Below, one piece after another: positions 36,877 to 44,688 of a stretch of 52,440 bases of DNA. Where the stretch lies: the NCBI GenBank assembly GCA_937897985.1, contig CALCBD010000034.1:1-52440 (forward strand), read 5' to 3'. Source of the DNA: an uncultured Paludibacter sp. (lineage in GTDB: Bacteria; Bacteroidota; Bacteroidia; Bacteroidales; Paludibacteraceae). The translations under genes and the position numbers were made by a program. The notes beneath the pieces were generated by a model. That model did not search any database, was not told where the DNA came from, and worked only from the letters and a program-made list of their open reading frames with translations. Each line of letters opens with the position of its first letter. Positions within the stretch are counted from its first letter, which is position 1.

Positions 36877-38526
36877 CTATGAAAGTCTTTTAGTTTTATT
36901 GTTCAGGGCTATGTGATAAGCCTGATAATAATACCGGATAAAATGTTTCCACAAGGCTTTTTCGGCTATTACAGAAGCATTTTTACGGATTGATTTCACA
37001 TCCTCTTCGCTGCAGGTTGAGAATTTGTAAATCATTTCAGCAATATGAACAGCTACTTCGTAACCATTGTAATCCGAACGCTGAATTACGCCAACTCCCG
37101 TTTCGATGCCCTGCGCCTGAGTAGCTGCCCATTGCCCGAAACCCGACAGGTTGGTGGTAATTGTCGGAACCGCAAATGCAACACTTTCGAGAGGAGTGTA
37201 GCCCCAGGGCTCGTAATACGAAGGAAATACTGTTAAGTCCAGTCCGATCAGCAAATCGTAATATGTTTTATTGAAGATTCCATCAGCACCATTGAGGTAC
37301 GATGGTACAAAAATTACTTTCACCCTTTCGGTGGGTTGATTATGAATGTGAAACCAATGTAATGCACTCATTACATTGTCATTATAATAATCGTGAAGTT
37401 CGTGTGTTGTGATTCTGTTGTACGAATAAAGTCTGGATTCGGGATGTTTCAGACTATAAGCCAGATCGGCCCGCGGACATTTCACCCAGGCCGGCACCAT
37501 AATAAATGCCACCACCTGACGGTTCATGTCTTTAAACTCATACAAGTGTTTTAACGATTCGATAAAAGTATCGATACCTTTGTTCTTGTATTCGTAGCGT
37601 CCGGCAGTGCCAACAAAAAGCGCATCTTCGTCAAGCTGGTATCCAAGCAGAGTTTCGGCCACATTCCTCAGAGTTTGCCGGGCCTGTATACGTTTGGTAC
37701 TGAATGAACGCCCTTTGGGTACAAAATCATTTTCAAAACCGTTTGGTGTGACCACATCAGGTTTACGTTCAAGTAACTGTTCGCATTCACGGGCAGTAAT
37801 GTCGCTCACCGTTGTAAAACAATCCGACACGTGAGCAGCTGCCTTTTCGGTGGAATGTTTGGACACCATATTGAGTTCATAAGCCATTTGGTCGCCGTTA
37901 TATTCTTCCAGATAATCGTACAGAGGTTTATGATTTCCGGCAATGGAACGACCTATCGAAGTAGCATGAGTAGTGAAAACAGTAGCTACCGAAGGCAAAT
38001 GCTTTTTTACATAGAATGCTCCGAAGGTGGTCATCCATTCATTGAAATGAGCTATAATATTCTGTTGCTGATTCAAATTAAAGAACCGGTAATAACTTTC
38101 AATAATGATACCCGTTGCATAACCAAACATCGACGATTCGTCGTAATCGCCATAAGCAGCCAGCGAGTTTACACCTACCTCGTTCCAGACTTCACCGTAA
38201 ATTTCATCTTTTTTACTCATTAACGGGCTGAAATCGACTAATACGGCTATGGGATTTCCCGGCACCGCCCAGCGTCCGATTCTGATATCTAACTGATATT
38301 CGCGGGCTGTAAATTCCTTCCATTCGGGGAAAAGCGCGTTATCCGCGGTAAAAGTTGTATTGATTTTATCGTGCCACACATCAGGTCCGATAAAAATCAG
38401 CTTATCACGAAGAACTTTTTGTAATGTTGCAGCCCGGGTCGACAGCACAGTGTATATTCCACCCACCATGTTACACACTTCCCAACTTGCTTCAAAAATA
38501 TATTCAGGAACTTTAAGCTCTGCCAT
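36877..38526 (-). CDS. Glycogen synthase, GT3 (eukaryote-like) type
   Basis: 549 residues. The N-terminus PEYIFEASWEVCNMVGGIYTVLSTRA matches the GT3 family of animal and fungal glycogen synthases, not bacterial GlgA (GT5). Other signs are HFNEWMTTFGAFYVKKHLPSVATVFTTHATSIGR and the C-terminal PSYYEPWGYTPLESVAFAVPTITTNLSGFG with acidic catalytic residues. GT3 enzymes use a nucleotide-glucose donor; which one is not readable here. It lies 296 bp upstream of the phosphorylase. TAACTTTG on the minus strand (38557-38550) is a likely -7 element. Confidence 0.9.
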   Translation of the reverse strand: MAELKVPEYIFEASWEVCNMVGGIYTVLSTRAATLQKVLRDKLIFIGPDVWHDKINTTFTADNALFPEWKEFTAREYQLDIRIGRWAVPGNPIAVLVDFSPLMSKKDEIYGEVWNEVGVNSLAAYGDYDESSMFGYATGIIIESYYRFFNLNQQQNIIAHFNEWMTTFGAFYVKKHLPSVATVFTTHATSIGRSIAGNHKPLYDYLEEYNGDQMAYELNMVSKHSTEKAAAHVSDCFTTVSDITARECEQLLERKPDVVTPNGFENDFVPKGRSFSTKRIQARQTLRNVAETLLGYQLDEDALFVGTAGRYEYKNKGIDTFIESLKHLYEFKDMNRQVVAFIMVPAWVKCPRADLAYSLKHPESRLYSYNRITTHELHDYYNDNVMSALHWFHIHNQPTERVKVIFVPSYLNGADGIFNKTYYDLLIGLDLTVFPSYYEPWGYTPLESVAFAVPTITTNLSGFGQWAATQAQGIETGVGVIQRSDYNGYEVAVHIAEMIYKFSTCSEEDVKSIRKNASVIAEKALWKHFIRYYYQAYHIALNNKTKRLS

Positions 38527-38919
38527 TCATTACAATTTTAAAAGAGCTGCAAAGTTAATCAATTTTTTGCTTTTTAAAAACATTTAACAAATAACTTTTA
38601 CCCACCATAAAGATATCAAGCGGCAAACCTGAAAAGTTCAATTTGCATCATTTGCAGTAACAATGGGGAATTTATCATTATTAGTCTAAAAAATAAGTCA
38701 TTATGCATCGAGAAATTTAAAAAACATTATATTCTTTGCAAACCAGATTCAGCCGGCAGTATTTATCGCAAATAAAATATGCACTTCATCTTTTTCAACA
38801 AAAAACCATTGAAAATTAAAAGCCATCAAAAATGTATTGTTTTTGTAATAAATATACATTATCTTTGCCTCACTAAAGAAACAAAGTATTTAATTATTCA
38901 CAATTAAAATGAATTAAAC
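38527..38919. promoter_or_regulatory. Divergent promoter region, glycogen synthase / T9SS protein
   Basis: 393 bp, no gene. The plus strand has TATCTTTG at 38870-38877, about 42 nt before the T9SS protein start, with TTTG at 38842-38845 (24-nt spacing, longer than usual). The minus strand has TAACTTTG at 38557-38550 for glycogen synthase. Confidence 0.55.
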
Positions 38920-39861
38920 ATGAAGAAAATTACTTTTTTATTATCATTTATTGTTTGTGTAGTGTTTGCACAAGCACAAGGTCTTCTATTAGTTGAAGAT
39001 TTTAATTATCCTATCGGTAGCGATATAAAAAGTCATGGATGGCCAATACATAGTGGTTCAGGTGCAAACAAAGATTCAATTCTGGTAGTTGAAGGACTAA
39101 CATTTGACGGTTTTATTGGAAGTGGAATTGGTGGTGCTGCTGGAGTAACCAATAGATATTGTGATCAAAACAAAGCATTTGAAGGTCAAACTTCTGGTAC
39201 TGTTTATGCAGCTTTTATGCTAAAATCAATTGCATCTAACGCTGCAGCATCTTATTTCTTTCATTTTGGACCCTCTACTATAGGAACAACTTATTTTACA
39301 AGAATTTGGATTAACAGTACTGGGGATGGAATTGGAATTGGAGCTACAGCACCTTCTGCTTATACAAGTATTACACTCAATACCACTTATTTAGTAATTA
39401 TGAAGTATGATTTTTCAAATAAAACATCTTCGTTCTATCTTTTTAGTACTATGCCAACTTCAGAACCCGCTACAGCTAATGGTAGTTTTGTAGAAACAAC
39501 AGGACCAGCAGCAGCGACACCTACCAATATTGGTACTGTTGCATTACGTCAAAGTCTGACCAGTTCTGTAGCAAATCAAAATGTAATTGTTGACGGAATT
39601 CGTGTAGCTACTTCTTGGCAAGCATTATTTATTACTTCAGGAACAAAAAACCTTTCAACCGATAAACTTCATGCAATTGTTTCAGGTAAGAGTCTTTTAA
39701 TCAGCAATATCGCTGAAGGTTCAACCATTGAAATTTATTCAGCATTAGGAAGTAAAGTACAATCTTCAACACTCGAAAACGGAAAAGTAAGTCTGAATAA
39801 TTTGTCGAAAGGTATGTATGTGGTACGTGCAGGCAAACTGACTCAGAAATTCATGCTGTAA
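38920..39861 (+). CDS. Secreted protein with T9SS type A sorting domain
   Basis: 313 residues: signal peptide (MKKITFLLSFIVCVVFAQAQ), then a beta-rich domain starting LLLVEDFNYPIGSDIKSHGW that resembles concanavalin/jelly-roll folds of secreted Bacteroidota proteins, and a C-terminal sorting domain (about 240-313: IEIYSALGSKVQ, LNNLSKGMYVVRAGKLTQKFML). That domain directs export by the type IX system and attachment to the cell surface. No catalytic residues recognised; role unknown. Codons look more AT-rich than in neighbouring enzyme genes. Confidence 0.85.
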   Translation: MKKITFLLSFIVCVVFAQAQGLLLVEDFNYPIGSDIKSHGWPIHSGSGANKDSILVVEGLTFDGFIGSGIGGAAGVTNRYCDQNKAFEGQTSGTVYAAFMLKSIASNAAASYFFHFGPSTIGTTYFTRIWINSTGDGIGIGATAPSAYTSITLNTTYLVIMKYDFSNKTSSFYLFSTMPTSEPATANGSFVETTGPAAATPTNIGTVALRQSLTSSVANQNVIVDGIRVATSWQALFITSGTKNLSTDKLHAIVSGKSLLISNIAEGSTIEIYSALGSKVQSSTLENGKVSLNNLSKGMYVVRAGKLTQKFML

Positions 39862-39877
39862 TTCGTAATAAGCTTAT

Positions 39878-39917
39878 AAAAAATACCTTCGGAACTAATT
39901 CCGAAGGTATTTTTTTT
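39878..39917. terminator. Bidirectional terminator, T9SS protein / gnd
   Basis: A 17-bp perfect stem (AAAAAATACCTTCGGAA, loop CTAA, then the complement) between converging genes. The A- and T-rich ends give a T-tract on both strands. Confidence 0.9.
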
Positions 39918-39939
39918 GTTACTAATATGTAAATTCAGA

Positions 39940-41394
39940 TTACACCACATAGGTTGTAGAAGCTGTATCGCCACCACGACCGGTCCAGTTGGTATGGAAG
40001 AATTCGCCACGTGGTTTATCGACACGTTCGTAAGTGTGTGCCCCGAAATAGTCACGCTGAGCCTGCAGCAGGTTAGCTGGCAGGCGTTCGCTGCGGAAAC
40101 CATCGAAATAGCACAATGCCGAAGTAAGTGCAGGGGCAGGAATACCGTTGGTAAGTGCAGCTGCACAAACACGACGCCATCCGGCCTGAGCATTTTCAAC
40201 AATTGATTTGAAATACGGATCGAGCAACAGATTTTCGAGCGACGGATTTACATCAAAAGCTTTTTTGATATCGCCTAAGAACGTAGAGCGGATGATACAA
40301 CCACCACGCCACATCAATGCAATTCCACCCAGATTAAGATTCCAGCCATACTCTTTTGCAGCTTCCATCATCAGGTTATAACCCTGAGCATACGAAATAA
40401 TTTTTGCGCCGAACAAAGCATCTTTCAAATCGTCAATCATTTGTTTTTTATCGCCGGTGAAATTAACAGCAGGTCCGCTGATTACCTTCGAAGCTTTTAC
40501 ACGAATATCTTTCTGAGCCGACAGACAGCGGGCAAATACCGATTCACCAATCAATGTCAATGGAATACCAAGATCCAGTGCCGAAACGCCTGTCCATTTG
40601 CCGGTACCTTTCTGGCCGGCAGTATCGAGGATTTTATCCACCAGCGGACTACCATCTTCGTCCTTCACAGCCAGAATATCGCGGGTAATTTCAATCAGGT
40701 ACGAATCCAGATCACCTTTATTCCATTCTTTGAATACTTCGTGCATCTCGTCGGCACTCATACCCAGCAGATCTTTCATTACCTGATAAGCTTCGTTGAT
40801 AATCTGCATATCGCCGTATTCAATACCGTTGTGAACCATTTTCACAAAGTGACCGGCACCACCTTCGCCCACCCAGTCGCAACAAGGCACGCCACCTTCT
40901 ACCTTTGCAGCAACTGCCTGGAAAATTTCCTTTACAGCAGGCCATGCAGCAGGTGAACCACCGGGCATCATCGACGGGCCGAGTAATGCACCTTCCTCAC
41001 CGCCCGAAACACCGGTACCAATATAAAGCAAACCTTTGCTTTCCACATATTTAGTGCGACGAATTGTATCAGGGAAGTGAGTATTACCACCATCAATAAT
41101 GATATCTCCGGGTTCCATATGAGGAATAAGCTGTTCGATAAAATCATCCACAGCCTGTCCTGCTTTGACCAGCATCATTACTTTACGTGGTTTTTCGAGC
41201 GAGTCACATAATTCCTTTACCGAATGAGCACCAATAAAGTTCTTTCCGGCACCACGACCGGCAATAAACTTATCCACTTTTTCAACCGAACGGTTGTATA
41301 CGCCAACAGTGAAGCCTTTGCTTTCCATGTTAAGCACAAGGTTTTCGCCCATTACGGCTAAACCTATTAATCCAATGTCTGCTTTTTGTTTCAT
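39940..41394 (-). CDS. gnd: 6-phosphogluconate dehydrogenase, decarboxylating
   Basis: 484 residues. Oxidises 6-phosphogluconate to ribulose 5-phosphate and CO2, producing NADPH. N-terminal Rossmann motif GLAVMGENLVLNMESKGF with NRS at the end of the second strand (NADP preference), IIDGGNTHFPDT, GTGVSGGEEGALLGPSMMPGG (substrate loop), and KMVHNGIEYGDMQ with the catalytic Lys. It lies at the downstream end of the pdxB-LarA-uronate gene series, separated from pdxB by an inverted-repeat element. Confidence 0.96.
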   Translation of the reverse strand: MKQKADIGLIGLAVMGENLVLNMESKGFTVGVYNRSVEKVDKFIAGRGAGKNFIGAHSVKELCDSLEKPRKVMMLVKAGQAVDDFIEQLIPHMEPGDIIIDGGNTHFPDTIRRTKYVESKGLLYIGTGVSGGEEGALLGPSMMPGGSPAAWPAVKEIFQAVAAKVEGGVPCCDWVGEGGAGHFVKMVHNGIEYGDMQIINEAYQVMKDLLGMSADEMHEVFKEWNKGDLDSYLIEITRDILAVKDEDGSPLVDKILDTAGQKGTGKWTGVSALDLGIPLTLIGESVFARCLSAQKDIRVKASKVISGPAVNFTGDKKQMIDDLKDALFGAKIISYAQGYNLMMEAAKEYGWNLNLGGIALMWRGGCIIRSTFLGDIKKAFDVNPSLENLLLDPYFKSIVENAQAGWRRVCAAALTNGIPAPALTSALCYFDGFRSERLPANLLQAQRDYFGAHTYERVDKPRGEFFHTNWTGRGGDTASTTYVV

Positions 41395-41401
41395 GATAAT
41401 T

Positions 41402-41529
41402 AGCCCCCTAAATCCCCCGAAGGGGGACTTTTAGAGATTTTGAATTGATTAGTTAATAATTATTTTTCTTTATTATGTATTCTCAGGTAGCCCTGTCATA
41501 AAGTCCCCCTTCGGGGGATTTAGGGGGCT
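41402..41529. repeat. Inverted-repeat element A, between gnd and pdxB
   Basis: Perfect 30-bp inverted arms (41402-41431 and 41500-41529) around an AT-rich core of 68 bp. Each arm begins or ends with AGCCCCCTAAATCCCCC and contains its own CCCCC-GAAG-GGGG palindrome, so arms can fold singly or together. The right arm covers the last codons and stop of pdxB. Element B at 42645-42792 has the same build. Confidence 0.88.
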
Positions 41530-42644
41530 TTAAACCCCAATAATTTCAGTTTTTCTATTGTTTTCTCTTCCATATTTTTTGCCCTAACCGTAAACGCCGG
41601 AAATTCCCTGCGGGTAGGATAATCGCCCCGAAGTTGCTCAAACAAAGCAGTGTTTTTGCGAAAATCAGCATCATCGTTCCGGATATCGTAGGTATGTAAA
41701 ATAGCTTTTGACAGAATTTGCTGTTCAGTCAATCCTGCACCATCCAACACAAAAACAGGCTCTGCAGGCTGCTCAACACCGGTTGGCTGCCAGTTTTCAA
41801 GTCCGAGTCCGAAAAAATGACTGATTGCCTGAACACTCATTAAAGTACCTGTTGCTTTTCCATCTTTTGAATAACCTGCAATATGCGGCGTGGCTATTTC
41901 AGTCAGTGAAAGCAATTCCAAATCCAAATCCGGTTCGTTTTCCCAGCAGTCGCACACAAAAGCGGAAATTGCATCAGATTTTAAAGCCTCTTTTACCGCC
42001 TCTGTTTCAGTCACTTCACCACGACATGAATTTATCAGTACCGGTTGACGTTTCAACTTATTGAAGAAGTCAGAATTTGCCAGATGGATTGTGACATCGT
42101 CGCCTTTCATATTCAGCGGAACATGAAGGGTAATGATATCGGCTTCTTTCTGAATGGTTTCCAGGCTCACAAATTTCGCCGAACCTTCGACACGTTCCCG
42201 GGGCGGGTCATTCAGAAGTACTTTCATGCCAAAAATTTCAGCAATGCGGGCTACTTTGCTTCCAACATTACCCACTCCCACAACGCCAATTGTTTTCCGG
42301 CTCAGATTCCAGCCTTTCCGCTCAGCCAGTACCATCAGAGTGGAAGCGATATATTGCTCCACCGATTTTGAATTACAGCCCGGGGCGTTAGTCCACCGTA
42401 TTCCGTTTGCATCACAATAATCGGTATCAATATGGTCGTAACCAATCGTAGCGGTGGCAATAAACTTTACAGAAGAACCGGCCAGCAGTTTTTCGTTACA
42501 AATAGTACGGGTACGTGTCACAATCGCATCGGCATCACGGGCTATCTCTGCCGTGGTTTTGGAACCCGGCAAATAAACCACTTCGGCAACGCCCTCGAAC
42601 GCACCACGGATATACGGAATTTTATCGTCGATTAGTATTTTCAT
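41520..42644 (-). CDS. pdxB: 4-phosphoerythronate dehydrogenase
   Basis: 374 residues. Second step of the DXP-dependent vitamin B6 pathway: oxidation of 4-phosphoerythronate. N-terminus MKILIDDKIPYIRGAFE, then the D-2-hydroxyacid dehydrogenase domain with ATIGYDHIDTDYCDANGIRWTNAPGCNSKSVEQY, NAD fold GVVGVGNVGSKVARIAEIFGMKV (about 120-145), CRGEV and TPHIAGYSKDGK, and the C-terminal DUF3410 dimerisation part, which separates it from SerA. The final residues KAP and the stop codon are read from the arm of repeat element A, and element B starts directly next to the start codon. Confidence 0.93.
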   Translation of the reverse strand: MKILIDDKIPYIRGAFEGVAEVVYLPGSKTTAEIARDADAIVTRTRTICNEKLLAGSSVKFIATATIGYDHIDTDYCDANGIRWTNAPGCNSKSVEQYIASTLMVLAERKGWNLSRKTIGVVGVGNVGSKVARIAEIFGMKVLLNDPPRERVEGSAKFVSLETIQKEADIITLHVPLNMKGDDVTIHLANSDFFNKLKRQPVLINSCRGEVTETEAVKEALKSDAISAFVCDCWENEPDLDLELLSLTEIATPHIAGYSKDGKATGTLMSVQAISHFFGLGLENWQPTGVEQPAEPVFVLDGAGLTEQQILSKAILHTYDIRNDDADFRKNTALFEQLRGDYPTRREFPAFTVRAKNMEEKTIEKLKLLGFKAP

Positions 42645-42792
42645 AAGCCCCCTAAATCCCCCACAGGGGGACTTTTTGGTTAGTATTGATTGTTTTTAAT
42701 AACAATTCCTTAAAGATTTAAATATTAAAAACAATGAGAATAAGTTTTATAAAGCACTCTTAAAGTCCCCCTGTGGGGGATTTAGGGGGCTT
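42645..42792. repeat. Inverted-repeat element B, between pdxB and the LarA homologue
   Basis: Perfect 31-bp inverted arms (42645-42675 and 42762-42792) around an 86-bp AT-rich core. The arms read AAGCCCCCTAAATCCCCC-ACA-GGGGG and so on: the same design as element A, but with a compensated difference (CACAG/CTGTG for CGAAG/CTTCG) present in both arms. It occupies the whole spacer: one base before the pdxB ATG to the first base of the neighbouring stop codon. Confidence 0.88.
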
Positions 42793-44081
42793 CAATATTT
42801 AAATCTTTCTTTAAACGCCCACAAGCCCAGTGCCGGATTCGAGATATAAAAAATCTCTTCTCCATCGGGCATAATGTTATAACCATCGCGGAGTTTAGCC
42901 GGATCGTATCTGGCAGTTACTTCGTCGATATCGGCATATTTGAATCCTACATTTTCAATTTCTGACTGAATCAGGTTTTCGGGACCTTTTCCGGGACAAT
43001 AGGTTACACTAAAACGACCTTCGGACGAACCGTGAATCAGGTGAGCAGCAGCACTGAGGTTGTTGCGCAGTTCTTCATTCTCGTCACACATTTTCAGTGT
43101 ATGAGGTGTTCCTTTGTAGCCATATTTACGAATCAGACGGTCAATTTCCTTATCTTCACCGAATTCTTTCAATGCCGGAGCAATTACAATCAGTTCGCCG
43201 TTATCCTCGATAGCCATGCGGGTACGGTAAATGGATTTATTACCCAGCCAGGTTGACTTAAACTCTGTAGGATCGAGATACACAACTACTTTTTTCAATG
43301 GTTTGTCTAATAAATCGAAGTTCACCTGCTGAGCAAGTTTGGCAGCTTTGCTAAACACTTCAAAATCATCGCCGATATACATGCCCCGGCATTTCACCTT
43401 GCCATCCGACTTATCCAGACCAACCACAGTCTGCACATAAACTATTGGCAAATTGTTGGTGAAATTATCCGACGCATAATTGAAAATGCGGCGTACAGGC
43501 GTATCAGCATGACCCATCATGCGTTCCATGCCGTAAGCAGCACCCACAAAATGGCTTTTGTTGATACCTTCCACCCCACCCGTTCCAACAAAAATATTCT
43601 TGTTGTAGTTGGCCATTCCCACCACTTCGTGCGGAACCACCTGACCGATAGAGAGAATCAGATCAAAATTACCTTCGAGCAACAATTTATTGACCTGAGC
43701 AGGCCATGGAAAATCCACAGCACCACCCGAAACTTCTTTCACAAACTCAGCAGGCACATAACCTACTGTCACCACATCGTTGCGCCAGTCGTGTTCACGA
43801 ATGAGCGAAGCCGGCAAAGTGCCGAACATGTGTTCAATCTGGTGAGCTGACATAGGCGAGTGCGTTCCCAAAGCAGGAAGCACATCCGTAAGGGCATCAC
43901 CATAATACTGCCAGGCATATTCAGTCAGTTCACCTGCCCGGCTTGGTAAGCGCGTATAATCCGGTGGAATTGAAAGCACCTTGTGCTTCTTTCCCATTTT
44001 TTCCAGTGCTTCGAACAACCCTGCTTTTAAATCGGCAGACGTAAGTTCAATATCTATGGAACCTTTTTCGTAGTAGATCAT
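42792..44081 (-). CDS. LarA-family (nickel-pincer) racemase/epimerase homologue
   Basis: 429 residues, DUF2088/LarA N-terminal family. Residues that bind the nickel-pincer cofactor or act in catalysis in lactate racemase have counterparts: Asp41-Tyr-Thr-Arg44, His74 in ALGTH, His151 in VVPHEVVGM, Lys161 in NYNKNIFVGTGG and His177 in INKSHF. Lactate racemase itself is unlikely here: the gene lies among uronate genes next to gnd, so a sugar acid such as gluconate/mannonate is a better guess for the epimerised substrate. No larB, larC or larE cofactor gene is in the window. Confidence 0.82.
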   Translation of the reverse strand: MIYYEKGSIDIELTSADLKAGLFEALEKMGKKHKVLSIPPDYTRLPSRAGELTEYAWQYYGDALTDVLPALGTHSPMSAHQIEHMFGTLPASLIREHDWRNDVVTVGYVPAEFVKEVSGGAVDFPWPAQVNKLLLEGNFDLILSIGQVVPHEVVGMANYNKNIFVGTGGVEGINKSHFVGAAYGMERMMGHADTPVRRIFNYASDNFTNNLPIVYVQTVVGLDKSDGKVKCRGMYIGDDFEVFSKAAKLAQQVNFDLLDKPLKKVVVYLDPTEFKSTWLGNKSIYRTRMAIEDNGELIVIAPALKEFGEDKEIDRLIRKYGYKGTPHTLKMCDENEELRNNLSAAAHLIHGSSEGRFSVTYCPGKGPENLIQSEIENVGFKYADIDEVTARYDPAKLRDGYNIMPDGEEIFYISNPALGLWAFKERFKY

Positions 44082-44092
44082 AATGTGAGATA

Positions 44093-44138
44093 TTAGGCTC
44101 AGACATAGGCTCAGGCACAGAATCAGGCACAGGCAAAG
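44093..44138. repeat. Degenerate hexamer repeat, left of S23 gene
   Basis: About seven copies of an AGGCNC/AGGCAC-like hexamer on the plus strand (for example AGGCACAGGCAAAG). It is the complement of the CCTNTG array at 44549-44687, so the two frame the S23 gene as inverted repeats. Confidence 0.75.
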
Positions 44139-44159
44139 ACGTGAGCGGTTGAATTTTTA

Positions 44160-44525
44160 CTATTTTTCTAAATAATGGATTAAAGCATTTATTTCGTCTA
44201 TCAATTTCTTATATCTATCAATCAGATTTTCACTTAATTCTATAGATATATATTTTTGAGCTTCAGCAACAAGAATTTGACTCATAGATTCAAATGCACT
44301 ACCTCTTGCAATTTTATAAAAACGGGTTTTATCTTTAGACTCAAAACGTCCGTATCCTTCAGCTAAATTATGAACAACCGAATTTGCCGCACGTCTTAAT
44401 TGATCAGTTAAAGCATAACGTTCATCAGCCGGAAATTTCTTTATCAGATTATAAACATCAAGAAGTAATGCAAATGACTTTTGCCAAACTCCCATGTCTC
44501 TAAAATCATTATATTTCTTCTCCAT
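44160..44525 (-). CDS. Four-helix-bundle protein (S23/IVP family)
   Basis: 121 residues. The start YNDFRDMGVWQKSFALLLDVYNLIKKFPADERYALTDQLRRAANSVVHNLAEGYGRFESKDKTRFYKIARGSAFESMSQILVA is the classical signature of the 23S rRNA intervening-sequence protein family; four amphipathic helices fill the protein. Function unknown; related ORFs are found in intervening sequences of 23S rRNA in Leptospira and others, and as free-standing genes in many Bacteroidota. Here it sits between the PfkB kinase and LarA genes, framed by complementary hexamer arrays. Confidence 0.9.
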   Translation of the reverse strand: MEKKYNDFRDMGVWQKSFALLLDVYNLIKKFPADERYALTDQLRRAANSVVHNLAEGYGRFESKDKTRFYKIARGSAFESMSQILVAEAQKYISIELSENLIDRYKKLIDEINALIHYLEK

Positions 44526-44548
44526 AAAATAAATTGTTGTATTCTTCT

Positions 44549-44687
44549 CCTTTGCCTATGCCTGTGCCTATGCCTATGCCTATGCCTATGCCTATGCCTA
44601 TGCCTGTGCCTGTGCCTTTACCTATGCCTTTACCTATGCCTTTGCCTGTGCCTAAGCCTATGCCTGTGCCTGTGCCTATGCCTAACC
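44549..44687. repeat. Hexamer tandem array CCTATG/CCTGTG, right of S23 gene
   Basis: About 23 copies of a 6-bp unit, CCTATG, CCTGTG, CCTTTG, CCTTTA or CCTAAG, over 139 bp. The third base is the most constant T, with changes mainly at positions 4 and 6. It starts 23 bp upstream of the S23 start codon and ends 1 bp before the PfkB kinase stop codon. Open frames across it are low-complexity products, not genes. Confidence 0.92.
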
Positions 44688-44688
44688 T

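Noticed and set aside
44549..44687. Hexamer array as a CRISPR array
   Set aside because: Units of 6 bp without spacers are a microsatellite-like tandem repeat, and there are no cas genes.
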